Shown here piece after piece: positions 54,601 to 63,131 of a DNA stretch of 64,000 nt. The position numbers and the translations under genes were made by a program. The notes beneath the pieces were generated by a model. That model saw only the letters and a program-made list of their open reading frames with translations. It did not search any database and had not been told where the DNA came from. Source of the stretch: Exiguobacterium algae (GTDB lineage: Bacteria > Bacillota > Bacilli > Exiguobacteriales > Exiguobacteriaceae); NCBI RefSeq assembly GCF_018617875.1, contig NZ_JACSKZ010000001.1, positions 124,001 through 188,000 of the forward strand, read 5' to 3'. Position 1 is the stretch's first letter. Every line of letters starts with the position of its first letter.

Positions 54601-54617
54601 AACTGTACGGGTCTCAA
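51609..54617 (-). CDS. sbcC: Exonuclease subunit SbcC
   Basis: A 1002-residue SMC-like ATPase: Walker A SGRTGAGKTTIFDAMTFALY near residue 35, long antiparallel coiled coils, zinc hook CPVCG in the middle (GEPCPVCGSLHHE), C-terminal signature LSGGEGFKASLSLALGLAE and Walker B MLIDEGFGTLD. With SbcD it cleaves DNA hairpins and protein-blocked ends. Its start overlaps the sbcD stop by four bases. Confidence 0.97.
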   Translation of the reverse strand: MRPVQLTMSAFGPYAETEVIDFTKLEGRSMFVVSGRTGAGKTTIFDAMTFALYGRASGALRNPSDFRSQYASPEQKTEVDFSFTIREELYRVVRQPQQPHPKNKTPIPHEAVLYEWDADWKPVATKVNEVQEKIEDILQLSYEQFSQILLLPQNQFRQLLDSDSMKKQQILQSIFKTEAYRSFQENWADRHSKYRRQVEWAVERTRLKLLELEDEAIEAVAERPIEEVLSWLDEREQTLAERVGTLDQEKQGAAKRLETVRQTVEESNRVLRLFEERDASRERLAAFKAGESVRSSRRELLKQLEAANHVRPSYERMTDSERLVDQLTKASIESAKQLSGLKERQANLVSNQDTMQRMKKELDVHLERLRVIEELLPHLDERTKLIQERQRLREQADLRASFDQETRLGELQQQETKLLQELEQAPAERAVDKERELDRLRSLYKLEQKQIELTERLTRCEQNGKHVQKRHQTQLDVVAKFERAERLIWAKRISETLVEGEPCPVCGSLHHEVTPHQEATEDLVEQEQAVERLKELEGRLYEARAEYRSILQQLEEAKQEFKVQANEIHVEGSIKEMIEQLQARVTTLQQAESDRMQKERTVRQMAVEIKRLEQLKREQFEERQNLLKRVDSIQERLAEIGQMEDGSLQDFKDEQKKLSEQVRQLERTVTAHEKELEDVNKATWKEEERHTLYEEQLREATTQLNKTRVAYSEKLEEQELTDEMYRKLADRIDELSAMREQLQQEEEEGLRLTHTLQSIEEKLGDIEKPDLTVVTEQLRQVNEQYEHTSKELVTATSTLSRHRQIVSEWTKLRAETAEEEKKLETIKLIADTGKGFNPQKMTFETYVQTAFFDQILHAANIHLDQMTSGQFRLERKMETAKGNAKSGLELLVFDAYTGQTRRVQNLSGGEGFKASLSLALGLAEVVQQLSGGVSLETMLIDEGFGTLDAESLDQAIELLMSLQSSGRLVGVISHVQELKDRVDARIEVKKSRSGSTIQLIVE

Positions 54618-55720
54618 GTTGTCTCACCTTCTTCGATCATTCGTTTCACGTCCTCATTCGGACTCCGTCCATGGACGGCCTCAAAAAATTGCAAGTACAC
54701 TTCTTCCACGGATTGCTGCTCGAGCGTCTCCCGTTTGAACGTCGATGTTTGTTCCTGTCGACGCAATAAATCCAGCTCCAGGTGTAAAATGTTCGGATAC
54801 ACCGTTCGAAGTTTGGACATCGGGTCAAACAAGGCCGTTTCATCCGTCAGGACGATTTTCAAGTAGTCCTCAGTTTCTTGCTGCTTATAAAACGACGGGG
54901 CGATCAATTCGTCTAACGTACCCGTCAACTGCCTCATGTCCCGCTTGGCCTGTAACGCACGACGGCGTCTGGTCCAATCACCGTCCCACTCGATGACGTC
55001 GACCGATTTTTCATGATGGACCTCGGAGAAGGAATATTTCATCAAAGAACCACTATAGGCGATCTGCCCGTCCCGAATCGCATCCCGATTGTGAAGGTGA
55101 CCGAGTGCCGTGTAACTGAACGGGTCGTACAATCCTCTCGCGACTTGTCCTGCCGTCCCGACGGACAGTTGACGTTCCGAATCGGTCTCGAGGCCTCCAG
55201 CGACGAAGCTGTGGCCGATTGCGACCGCCCCTTTCTCAATGACACCGAATCGGTCGATGACCGCCTCGACTGCATCGTGATGCGTCCGGATTGCATCATT
55301 TTCCAGAAGGTGACGGACCCGTGCCGGCTCCATGAACGGCATCGGGTAAAACGGGGTGCCGGCAATCTCAAGCGGACCCGCTTCCGGGTCGTACTTGCCG
55401 ACGATATGTAAGCCGACCTGTCTCAATAGTTTTGAACTGTATTCGAGACGTTCCGCCGAATCGTGGTTTCCGGCGATGGCCACGACCGGGATTCCCCGCT
55501 CGAGTACCAGCTCACGCCACATCTCGTCCAACAGGTCGACCGCCTCCACCGGAGGGACCGCACGGTCGTATAAGTCACCGGCGATGATGATCGCATCCGG
55601 CTTCTCGTCATCGACGATGTGTAAAAAAGAATCGAACAAGACGATTCGTTGATCTTCAGTCATGTGACGGCCATGGACAATCTTTCCCAGATGCCAGTCC
55701 GCCGTATGAATCCATTTCAT
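54614..55720 (-). CDS. sbcD: Exonuclease subunit SbcD
   Basis: A 368-residue calcineurin-like phosphoesterase with all metal motifs: HTADWHLGK, IIAGDLYDRAVPP, AIAGNHDS, and later ALGHLHNRD. Nuclease partner of SbcC. Upstream gene of a three-gene run sbcD, sbcC, AAC(3)-like. Divergent from the ABC exporter. Confidence 0.97.
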   Translation of the reverse strand: MKWIHTADWHLGKIVHGRHMTEDQRIVLFDSFLHIVDDEKPDAIIIAGDLYDRAVPPVEAVDLLDEMWRELVLERGIPVVAIAGNHDSAERLEYSSKLLRQVGLHIVGKYDPEAGPLEIAGTPFYPMPFMEPARVRHLLENDAIRTHHDAVEAVIDRFGVIEKGAVAIGHSFVAGGLETDSERQLSVGTAGQVARGLYDPFSYTALGHLHNRDAIRDGQIAYSGSLMKYSFSEVHHEKSVDVIEWDGDWTRRRRALQAKRDMRQLTGTLDELIAPSFYKQQETEDYLKIVLTDETALFDPMSKLRTVYPNILHLELDLLRRQEQTSTFKRETLEQQSVEEVYLQFFEAVHGRSPNEDVKRMIEEGETT

Positions 55721-55827
55721 TTCACTTCACCTCTCCGTTCTAGTTTATCATTAATGACCGGTCCTGTTCGACGTCTTGACACTACAATTCGAAACAGCGA
55801 AAGTAATAGAGAAAGGAGAGGTGCTCG

Positions 55828-57558
55828 TTGGAAAATTCCACATGGCAAACCTTCATCCGGCTGTTCAAACTCGCCAATCCGCCGAAAGGTCTTTTCATCG
55901 GCGCGATCATCATCTCGCTCATTCAAGCGATTGCATCGCTCGCCATCCCGCTCATCCTGCAGCGTCTGGTCGACCGTTGGAGTATCGACTTGTTGAATCC
56001 GGGGCTCGTGACGCTATTCATCGTGGCGTTTCTCGTTCAGGTCGCCTCGAGCGCGATTTCAATCTACTGGTTACAAATCGTCGGACAGCGGGTCGTCGCC
56101 AACTTGCGGATGACGCTGTGGGGACATCTCGTCATGCTCCCGATCCCGTTTTATGATGGGGTCAAGTCTGGTGAGCTCGTCTCCCGACTGAACAATGATA
56201 CGACGACACTCCAGCAATTGCTTTCCGAACAGAGCGTCCGGCTTTTGACCTCTCTCGTCTCCGTCGTCGGGGCGGTCATCATCCTGTTCACACTGGACTG
56301 GCAGATGACGCTCGTTATCCTCATCTCTGTTCCGACAACGCTTCTCATCGTCATCCCGTTAGGACGAAAACTTCGAATCATCGCAAAAAAGACTCAGCGT
56401 GAACTGGGCGATTTGTCCGGATTTTTTGCCGAGTTGCTGGGAGAGATTCGACTCGTCAAATCACAGGCTGCTGAATCGGAAGAAGTAAAGGCCGGAACGA
56501 GACGGATTGAGCGACTCTTTGACTACGGAGTTCGTGAAGGACGCATCCAGGCGATTCTCATCCCGCTCTTGAACGTCACGTTGACCGGAATGCTGATTGC
56601 AATCCTCGGGTTCGGTGCGTACCGTGTCTCGACAGGGGCGCTCACGACAGGGGCATTACTGGCATTCATGCTTTACTTGTTCCAAATCATCACCCCGCTC
56701 GTCACGATGAGTGAGTTTTTGACGAAAGTTCAAAAAGCACGGGGGGCGACCGAACGCATCTCCGAACTGCTCGAGGTCGAGCCGGAATCGTATGAGACGA
56801 CTCCAACGCAGATTACACCATCGATGCTGACCTTCGACGACGTCTCATTCCAGTATGGCGAAACTTCCATCATCCATCGATTGACGTTGACGGTTCCGAC
56901 GAATGCGACGACAGCCATCGTCGGACGAAGCGGTGCCGGGAAAACGACACTGTTCTCCCTCGTCGAACAATTTTATTTGCCTACTTCCGGTGCGATTCGT
57001 TACGGAGCGCGCGACATTTCAACTTACGGACGCGATGCATGGCGTCAAGTGATCGGGTATGTGGCCCAGGACTCGCCCGTCCTCTCCGGTTCCGTCCGAA
57101 CAAACATCTTGTATGGCCTGAAGCGAGACGTGACCGACGCCGAAATCCAGCAGGCGTGTGAGATGGCGAATGCCTGGACGTTTATCGAAACGATGCCGGA
57201 ACAACTCGAAACAGAGATCGGGGAACGCGGGATTCGCTTATCCGGCGGTCAACGCCAACGGCTGGCGATTGCCAGAGCACTGTTACGTGACCCTCAAATC
57301 TTACTGCTCGACGAAGCCACCTCAAGTCTCGACTCAGAGTCGGAACGTGTCGTCCAGGAAGCATTGGACCGTTTAATGCAAGGGCGGACGACACTCGTCA
57401 TCGCTCATCGACTCTCCACGGTTCAACATGCTGACCAGATCGTCGTACTCGAGAATGGTCAGATCAGCGGTGTCGGCAAGCATGAACAACTATTGAAAGA
57501 CAACGCATTATATGAACGCCTCGTCACACAACAACTATTAGGGGGACAATCCACATGA
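55828..57558 (+). CDS. ABC exporter, fused membrane and ATP-binding domains
   Basis: TTG start at 55828 with AAAGGAGAG. Residues 1-320 hold six membrane helices; the ATPase follows with Walker A GRSGAGKTT, signature RLSGGQRQRLAIARALL, Walker B LLLDEATSSLD and H-loop. A half-transporter of BmrA/LmrA type that works as a dimer; exports drugs or lipids. Overlaps the next gene by four bases. Confidence 0.92.
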   Translation: MENSTWQTFIRLFKLANPPKGLFIGAIIISLIQAIASLAIPLILQRLVDRWSIDLLNPGLVTLFIVAFLVQVASSAISIYWLQIVGQRVVANLRMTLWGHLVMLPIPFYDGVKSGELVSRLNNDTTTLQQLLSEQSVRLLTSLVSVVGAVIILFTLDWQMTLVILISVPTTLLIVIPLGRKLRIIAKKTQRELGDLSGFFAELLGEIRLVKSQAAESEEVKAGTRRIERLFDYGVREGRIQAILIPLLNVTLTGMLIAILGFGAYRVSTGALTTGALLAFMLYLFQIITPLVTMSEFLTKVQKARGATERISELLEVEPESYETTPTQITPSMLTFDDVSFQYGETSIIHRLTLTVPTNATTAIVGRSGAGKTTLFSLVEQFYLPTSGAIRYGARDISTYGRDAWRQVIGYVAQDSPVLSGSVRTNILYGLKRDVTDAEIQQACEMANAWTFIETMPEQLETEIGERGIRLSGGQRQRLAIARALLRDPQILLLDEATSSLDSESERVVQEALDRLMQGRTTLVIAHRLSTVQHADQIVVLENGQISGVGKHEQLLKDNALYERLVTQQLLGGQST

Positions 57559-58427
57559 AAACAATCGGCTTTATCGGCCTTGGTGTCATGGGTCAATCCA
57601 TGGTCAGAAACTTACAAAAAGCAGGATACACCGTCCAAGCTTACACACGGACAAAACAAAAAGCGGCTGATTTGCTTGAAGAAGGCGTCATTTGGTGTGA
57701 CTCGGTACAGGCGGCCTGTACCGGTGCAGACGCCATCATCACGATTGTCGGCTATCCGTCTGACGTCGAGTCGATCTACTTCGGAGAAGGGAACATTCTC
57801 GAGTCGGCGGAAACGGGTACCCTCCTCATCGATATGACGACTTCTTCACCGAAGCTCGCCGAACGGATCGCGGAGGCCGCGACCGAACGTAGCTTACTTC
57901 CCCTCGACGCACCGGTGACAGGTGGTGACGTCGGGGCACGTAATGGTACCTTATCCATCCTGGTCGGGGGCAGTGAATTCGCTTTCGCCAAAGCAAGACC
58001 GTTGTTCGAGGCGATGGGACAAGCGATCGAACGGATGGGTGCAGCCGGAAGCGGTCAATATGCCAAACTGGCGAACCAGATTGCAATCGCCGGCATCATG
58101 ATGGGAAATGCCGAGATGTTCGCTTTCAGTAAAAAGGCCGGTCTCGACCCTGAGGCGCTCGCCCGCACAATCCGCGGCGGCGCCGCGGGGAGCTGGACTT
58201 TAGAGAACCTCGTCCCACGTATGATCATCGAGGACTACTCACCGGGCTTCTTCATCAAACATTTCATCAAAGATATGGCGCTCGCCATCGAGAGCGCGAA
58301 TGAAATGAACGTGAAACTCCCAGGCCTCGAGCTCGCCCACCGGCTCTATACGATTTTGGCGGAGAACGGCTATGACGAGAATGGAACGCAAGCCCTCGTT
58401 GAATACTATCTGCACCAGGACGTTTGA
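57555..58427 (+). CDS. NAD(P)-dependent beta-hydroxyacid dehydrogenase
   Basis: A 290-residue member of the 3-hydroxyisobutyrate dehydrogenase/tartronate semialdehyde reductase family. It starts with the Rossmann signature IGFIGLGVMGQSMVRNL, then the substrate motif APVTGGDVGARNGTLS and the catalytic-Lys stretch GSGQYAKLANQI. Translationally coupled to the ABC gene, though a functional link is unclear. Confidence 0.9.
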   Translation: MKTIGFIGLGVMGQSMVRNLQKAGYTVQAYTRTKQKAADLLEEGVIWCDSVQAACTGADAIITIVGYPSDVESIYFGEGNILESAETGTLLIDMTTSSPKLAERIAEAATERSLLPLDAPVTGGDVGARNGTLSILVGGSEFAFAKARPLFEAMGQAIERMGAAGSGQYAKLANQIAIAGIMMGNAEMFAFSKKAGLDPEALARTIRGGAAGSWTLENLVPRMIIEDYSPGFFIKHFIKDMALAIESANEMNVKLPGLELAHRLYTILAENGYDENGTQALVEYYLHQDV

Positions 58428-58472
58428 AACGAACGCATTGTGGAATTAGTAGGAGAGAAGGAGGCGGTTTTC

Positions 58473-58706
58473 GTGCCATGGAATATGAAAGATTATCCTG
58501 AATCACTGAAAAACTTCGATCCACTCGTAAAAAAGAAAGCCATCGATATCGCCAATGCCCTGCTCGCTCAAGGTTATTCGGAACAACAGGCCATCCCGAT
58601 TGCGACAGAACAGGCGAAAAAATGGCATGAGCACGCGTCGGAGGAAGAGTTACAAGAGTTCGAAGACGCACCTGCTCCTAAAAAATCAGATACGCACGCA
58701 ACGTAA
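58473..58706 (+). CDS. YdaT-like small protein
   Basis: GTG 58473 has AAGGAGG eight bases upstream; the frame is open further but unsupported. The 77-residue product reads PWNMKDYPESLKNFDPLVKK, AIDIANALLAQGYSEQQAI and AIATEQA-type repeats, as in YdaT/DUF2188-associated stress proteins of Bacilli. Function unknown, possibly general stress. Confidence 0.7.
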   Translation: MPWNMKDYPESLKNFDPLVKKKAIDIANALLAQGYSEQQAIPIATEQAKKWHEHASEEELQEFEDAPAPKKSDTHAT

Positions 58707-58738
58707 ACAACCGGTCGGATTATCCGACCGGTTGTTTT
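58705..58738. terminator. Bidirectional terminator
   Basis: AAACAACCGGTCGGA and TCCGACCGGTTGTTT arms with a short loop, between convergent genes. Confidence 0.8.
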
Positions 58739-59364
58739 GCGTTATATGATGCCTTCAGTTCCAAATACAAACCGGAAAGGGCGGTCTGTAGATACGGCGT
58801 CACGAAAATATAAGCGAGTCCGCTCGTCAACAGGACGAGGGCGTACCACCCGATGAAACTTGCAAATAGTTTCAGCATCGTCCCTTTCTTTCCTTTCATC
58901 AAGTACCTGCTTTCACGCATCGCATCGATGGCAGTCATTTCCGGATGGTCGCGCATGATGAACGGAGCCATCCGATACGTCAAGTAAAACCAGACGCCAG
59001 GTACGATCAGGAGTAACATCAACACATTTAACCCGAGATAAAACAGGGCATAATACGTCACAGAACGCATATATTCCTTTAACGAGCCGAACGCTTCAAA
59101 CAAAAGCCCGAACGACGGTTTCTCATCTTTGGCCACTTGGAGGAATACCCAGTTCTTTCCGAGTTCGATTGGAGCGAGCAGGACGGTCGCGGCATACAAT
59201 AACCCGATCGATGAGAATAGAACGCCAGGGTCACTTGAAGTAAAGTCGAGTCGTGTCGTGATCATCGCCTGAACGACCATGACGGCAAGGACGACCAGGA
59301 TCGAGATTCCCCACTTCCCAGAGAGCATGCGGAGCGCATATTGTTTATAAACTGTGGATTGCAT
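58720..59364 (-). CDS. DUF975-family membrane protein
   Basis: A 214-residue protein with about five hydrophobic helices and the family's LLIVPGVWFYLTYRMAPFIM followed by AIDAMRESRYLMKGKKGTM. Role unknown; such proteins occur widely in Firmicutes. Confidence 0.8.
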   Translation of the reverse strand: MQSTVYKQYALRMLSGKWGISILVVLAVMVVQAMITTRLDFTSSDPGVLFSSIGLLYAATVLLAPIELGKNWVFLQVAKDEKPSFGLLFEAFGSLKEYMRSVTYYALFYLGLNVLMLLLIVPGVWFYLTYRMAPFIMRDHPEMTAIDAMRESRYLMKGKKGTMLKLFASFIGWYALVLLTSGLAYIFVTPYLQTALSGLYLELKASYNAKQPVG

Positions 59365-59398
59365 GACTTCACCTACACTTGTTTTTTCTTCATTATAG

Positions 59399-59425
59399 CA
59401 AAAAAACAGTCTTTCGACTGTTTTG
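59399..59425. terminator. Terminator after cutC
   Basis: AAAACAGTC and GACTGTTTT arms with a four-base loop and A/T runs on both sides; it ends the minus-strand cutC transcript. Confidence 0.8.
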
Positions 59426-59434
59426 GACCTGGAT

Positions 59435-60088
59435 TTACAATTCGAGTCCTATAAATTTCTCTTCGTCCAGCTTGCCGTTCGTCCGTACTCCGGACCCGAT
59501 GTGGACCCAATTCAAATCGAGCTGTTCTTTCAAGAAAGGCAAGGTCTCTGAATCGATTCCCGCTGCAGGCAAAATGTTCATCTCCGCCTGCTCACTCATC
59601 TGCACCAACTGCTCGACTCCCTCGAGTGCGGTCGGTGCCCCGCCTGACGTCAAGACGTCATCCACTTCAGGATACTCGTTTAAGACAGTGAGGGATTCGA
59701 AAAGATCACGGGAGGCATCGATTGCGCGATGGAACGTCAGCGCCATCTCCCCTTTATGCTTGATGACCTCTCCGAGGACCCGCTCGTCGATCGTCCCTTC
59801 ACGCGTCAACGCCCCGAACACGATGCCGTCCACCCCAAGTTCCCGGCAAAGTCCGATATCCGCCAAAATCGTCTCCACATCATCGTCATCATAATGAAAC
59901 GAAGCCGTATGGGGACGAATCATGACATGAACCGGGATCGACACATGTTCGACGACGTTTCGAATCGTTCCAAAGCTTGGCGTAACGCCACCTTTCTCCA
60001 AATCAAACAGAAGTTCGAGACGGTCGGCACCGAACCGTTCCGCCGCGATGGCTTCTGACAAGGTGGTCACAATAATCTCTCGTTTCAT
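59435..60088 (-). CDS. cutC: CutC family protein
   Basis: ATG 60088 follows GGAGGAGG; 217 residues. TIM-barrel family landmarks: AERFGADRLELLFDLEKGGVTPS, VHVMIRPH, GVDGIVFGALT, LTFHRAIDAS and LTSGG. Historically linked to copper homeostasis, though the enzyme activity is unresolved. It follows the DeoR regulator by 15 bases on the same strand. Confidence 0.92.
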   Translation of the reverse strand: MKREIIVTTLSEAIAAERFGADRLELLFDLEKGGVTPSFGTIRNVVEHVSIPVHVMIRPHTASFHYDDDDVETILADIGLCRELGVDGIVFGALTREGTIDERVLGEVIKHKGEMALTFHRAIDASRDLFESLTVLNEYPEVDDVLTSGGAPTALEGVEQLVQMSEQAEMNILPAAGIDSETLPFLKEQLDLNWVHIGSGVRTNGKLDEEKFIGLEL

Positions 60089-60103
60089 CAAACTCCTCCT
60101 CCG

Positions 60104-60874
60104 TTAAGGTGCAAACCGCCAATCGACACCATGGCTCGCCAAGGCGATTTTCCATTCCTGCGGCTCAGGAAAATCTGAAATGATTGCTGTAATCGGTGAG
60201 AAATCAGAAATACGGTAACGCTTCTGTTGGTTGAACTGCGTATGATCGGTCAATAAATACGTCTCCCGTGTCTGCGACATGACCGCTTGCGTAATGTTCG
60301 CTAAACCGAACGCGTCACATGTGAGACCGATCTCAGCATCCACGCCTTCGACAGATAGAATCGCTACGTCAAACATGTATGATTTCAATTGTGCGAGGAC
60401 CTGTTCACCGGTCGTCACGAGATGCTTCGCGTCAATCGTGCCGCCGAGCAGTTGAATGTCTCCCCCGAACACACCTTTGGCACGCTGTTCGAATAACGCT
60501 TTCGCGACCGCTAAAGAGGGCGTGACGACGGTCAGATTCTTCCCTCTCAACCGTACGGCCACTTGCTCTGGTGCGACACCATATCCGATGTAAAGAAGCG
60601 CATCATTCGGGATGAGCTGGAAAGCAGTATAGGCGATCCGACGAATGCCATCCATGTTTGAAGTCGATACGGGCTGGAACGACATGCTCTGATGCAACAC
60701 AGCTCCCCCGTAAACCCGTTTGATTCGATGCTCTTTTTCTAATTCTTCCAAGTATCGTCTAATCGACTCTCCCGAAACGTTCAAGCGTTCAATCAATTCA
60801 CTCGTTTTCACTTTTCCGTCGCGTTCGATCCATTCGACAATCTTTTGTTTTCTTTCTTCGCCGATTAAAGACAC
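60104..60874 (-). CDS. DeoR-family transcriptional regulator
   Basis: GTG 60874 follows GGAGGCAGGGA; the resulting N-terminus (SLIGEERKQKIVEWIERDG) is the standard DeoR start. The HTH (KTSELIERLNVSGESIRRYL) is followed by KEHRIKRVYGGAVL and a C-terminal sugar-phosphate sensor domain. In one operon with cutC, so it may control a carbon source or metal-linked process. Confidence 0.9.
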   Translation of the reverse strand: MSLIGEERKQKIVEWIERDGKVKTSELIERLNVSGESIRRYLEELEKEHRIKRVYGGAVLHQSMSFQPVSTSNMDGIRRIAYTAFQLIPNDALLYIGYGVAPEQVAVRLRGKNLTVVTPSLAVAKALFEQRAKGVFGGDIQLLGGTIDAKHLVTTGEQVLAQLKSYMFDVAILSVEGVDAEIGLTCDAFGLANITQAVMSQTRETYLLTDHTQFNQQKRYRISDFSPITAIISDFPEPQEWKIALASHGVDWRFAP

Positions 60875-61013
60875 ATCCCTGCCTCCTCCACAATAATTCA
60901 TATCCTTTACCAGTGTAACGAACGCATGTAAATTTAACGTAAAGTGAAAGTAAAGAACGAGCAAATCCAACATGTTTTTTGTTGTTTTTTGTGTAAATCA
61001 ACGACAATACACA

Positions 61014-61045
61014 AAAAGGCACGTCTATTCCAGACGCACCTTCAC
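61014..61045 (-). terminator. Terminator of plsY
   Basis: On the minus strand AAGGTGCGTCT pairs with AGACGTGCCTT (two G-T pairs) and is followed by TTTTTGTG, 16 bases after the plsY stop. Confidence 0.7.
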
Positions 61046-61060
61046 GTTTATTCATTCAAA

Positions 61061-61678
61061 TCACTGAGATTTTTTCTGAAAAAGTGGAACTTTCGGTTCC
61101 TTGCCTGCGCGGATCCGCTCCCAGTTCGTTCGATGTTTGATGATGATAAACAAGGCGAGTGGCACGATCACAATCAAAGGCAACCAATCTTCTGTCAACA
61201 AACTGTATGTCGTCGCCGTCACGAGACCGACAGCCGCCGCTGCCATCGACGAGAGGGAGACCATTCTCGAGATGAGGAGCGTGACGATAAAGGTCCCGAC
61301 GACCACGACGAAGAACCACGGGAATGAAGCCAGCAGGACACCGCCGCTCGTCGCCACCGATTTCCCACCTTTAAATTTAGCGAAAATCGGGTAGGAATGA
61401 CCGACTACCGCCGGGATACCGGCTAACAGTAAGCTCATCTCACTTCCGAACAGGAGCGGAAGGAGCGCGGCGACGAGACCTTTGCCCATATCACCCAGAA
61501 GGACGAGGATCCCCGCCTTCTTCCCGAGTACACGGAAGGTGTTCGTCGTGCCTAAGTTCCCACTCCCATGCTCACGCACATCCACCCGATACCCGACTTT
61601 TCCGATAATCAGGGCAAACGGAATGGAACCGAGCAAATAGCTCAGAATTACAATAATTAGTTCATTTACATAAGGCAT
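61061..61678 (-). CDS. plsY: Acyl-phosphate glycerol-3-phosphate acyltransferase PlsY
   Basis: A 205-residue membrane enzyme with five or more helices and the PlsY motifs: YLLGSIPFALIIGK, HGSGNLGTTNTFRVLG, GHSYPIFAKFKGGKSVAT. It transfers acyl groups to glycerol-3-phosphate, the first step of phospholipid synthesis. It follows the VanY-like gene by 12 bases, so the two are probably co-transcribed. Confidence 0.96.
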   Translation of the reverse strand: MPYVNELIIVILSYLLGSIPFALIIGKVGYRVDVREHGSGNLGTTNTFRVLGKKAGILVLLGDMGKGLVAALLPLLFGSEMSLLLAGIPAVVGHSYPIFAKFKGGKSVATSGGVLLASFPWFFVVVVGTFIVTLLISRMVSLSSMAAAAVGLVTATTYSLLTEDWLPLIVIVPLALFIIIKHRTNWERIRAGKEPKVPLFQKKSQ

Positions 61679-61690
61679 CGCAAATTCCCC

Positions 61691-62605
61691 TTACTTCATG
61701 TATTCCTCGAGATAACGGTCGAGCGGTTCGTTCGCAGCACGAACCTTGGCCGCGTGCTCGATTCCGATATAGCGTAAATGCCATGGTTCATACATATACC
61801 CCGTCTCCGCTTCGAACTGACGAGGATATCGGATGATGAATCCATACTCATGCGCATGATCCGCCAACCATTTCCCTTCTGTCGTCTGACCGAGGCTTTG
61901 TGTCAGCTGATAGTTGACCGAGGCGCTGGATACGTCGATCGCGAGACCCGACTGGTGCTCCGAGTGACCCGGTTGAGCCGAATATTTCATCGCCTGTTCT
62001 TTCCCGTCGCGTGCGACGTAGGCATTGAACAATTGGACCTGATAAGCGTAAGAACGGAACGCGCTCGTCCCTTTCAAATCCATGCCGTCCGCTTTTGCCC
62101 CGAGCATCAGTGCTTCGATGGCACGTGCCGCCTCGGCCCGCATCATTTTTCGTTCGCCGCTGGCTGTGGAGACAAAGTCGATTTGAGCAGGAACGAGGTC
62201 GCTCGGCTTATAATTTTCGGGTAAGGCAATCTGCTTATTGACGAGGACGAGCGTGCCGAGGTCGAGATTCGCGATTTTCCCTTCGGCTTCTGGTGCCGCT
62301 TTGTCCGTCGGTTCCTCGGAAGGGGCCGGTTCGGGTTCAGGTGCCGGTTCAAGAGTCGTCGGTGGTTGCTCGTCAACAGGTTCGTCTGTCGTTGCGGGTT
62401 CTTCCGTCACCGGTTCCTCTTGCGAGGCATCCGGCTCTTCCATGTTCGGGTTCGATTCAGAATCATTCGGTTGGACAACAGGTTGATCTTCATTTGATGG
62501 TGTTTGAGTCGTTGGTTCTTTCGGTTCAGCTTGCTCGTTTGTGGTGCAACCGACTAACATGAACGTCAAGACGCTGCTTACCATCCAGACAGATGGATGA
62601 CGCAT
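61691..62605 (-). CDS. VanY/DacB-like D-alanyl-D-alanine carboxypeptidase lipoprotein
   Basis: A lipoprotein signal ends MLVGC (Cys about residue 20). A long low-complexity linker rich in Pro, Glu, Thr and Ser follows (residues 25-108), then the M15 peptidase: FRSYAYQVQLFNAYV, GHSEHQSGLAIDVS (His and Asp zinc ligands) and EPWHLRYIG (third ligand). Trims peptidoglycan stem peptides at the outer membrane face. Sites are complete, so it should be active. Confidence 0.92.
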   Translation of the reverse strand: MRHPSVWMVSSVLTFMLVGCTTNEQAEPKEPTTQTPSNEDQPVVQPNDSESNPNMEEPDASQEEPVTEEPATTDEPVDEQPPTTLEPAPEPEPAPSEEPTDKAAPEAEGKIANLDLGTLVLVNKQIALPENYKPSDLVPAQIDFVSTASGERKMMRAEAARAIEALMLGAKADGMDLKGTSAFRSYAYQVQLFNAYVARDGKEQAMKYSAQPGHSEHQSGLAIDVSSASVNYQLTQSLGQTTEGKWLADHAHEYGFIIRYPRQFEAETGYMYEPWHLRYIGIEHAAKVRAANEPLDRYLEEYMK

Positions 62606-62633
62606 GCGATCTTCCCCTTTCTAAATAACAAAA

Positions 62634-62668
62634 AGTACCGTCAAGATATGATACCATACTGACGGTAC
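62634..62668 (-). terminator. Terminator of thioesterase gene
   Basis: GTACCGTCA and TGACGGTAC arms; followed on the minus strand by TTTTTG. It lies about 16 bases after the stop at 62684. Confidence 0.7.
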
Positions 62669-62683
62669 AAAGACAGGACATTC

Positions 62684-63100
62684 TTAGACCGGGTTCAAGA
62701 CGTTTAAATACATCTCATGCCACTTTGGGAACTCACGGTCCAGTCGAATCGGCTTGAAATCTCCCCGTTTGACGACGACATGTGTCGTTTTGGCGGTGCC
62801 GACGAGATTTCCGTTCTGGTCGGTCAATTCGTATCCATAAATCGTCCGGATCTTCGAATATTGATCGACCCAGACACGCACATGGACGGTATCCCCGTAC
62901 GTGACACTCCTCTTATAGTCCATCGACACGTTCGTCACCGGTGAGACGAAGCCCGCCTCCTCCATATCCTTATATTCGACGCCGAGCTGGCGCAACAACT
63001 CAGTTCTCGCGATTTCGAGATAAACTAAATAATTCGCATGATAGACGATGCCCATCATGTCCGTTTCTTGGTACCGAACCGGTATTTGAACCGTATGCAT
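62684..63100 (-). CDS. Acyl-CoA thioesterase, 4HBT/YbgC-like
   Basis: A 138-residue hot-dog fold protein: RYQETDMMGIVYHANYLVYL (catalytic Asp region), EIARTELLRQLG, and VTNVSMDYKRSVTYGD. Hydrolyses short or medium acyl-CoA thioesters. ATG preceded by GAAGGATGA. Confidence 0.88.
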   Translation of the reverse strand: MHTVQIPVRYQETDMMGIVYHANYLVYLEIARTELLRQLGVEYKDMEEAGFVSPVTNVSMDYKRSVTYGDTVHVRVWVDQYSKIRTIYGYELTDQNGNLVGTAKTTHVVVKRGDFKPIRLDREFPKWHEMYLNVLNPV

Positions 63101-63131
63101 CAGATCATCCTTCTTTCATACTCTTAGTGTA

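Noticed and set aside
62250-62530. Repeat-like Pro/Glu/Thr/Ser-rich sequence
   Set aside because: It is the low-complexity linker of the VanY-like lipoprotein, not a separate repeat element.
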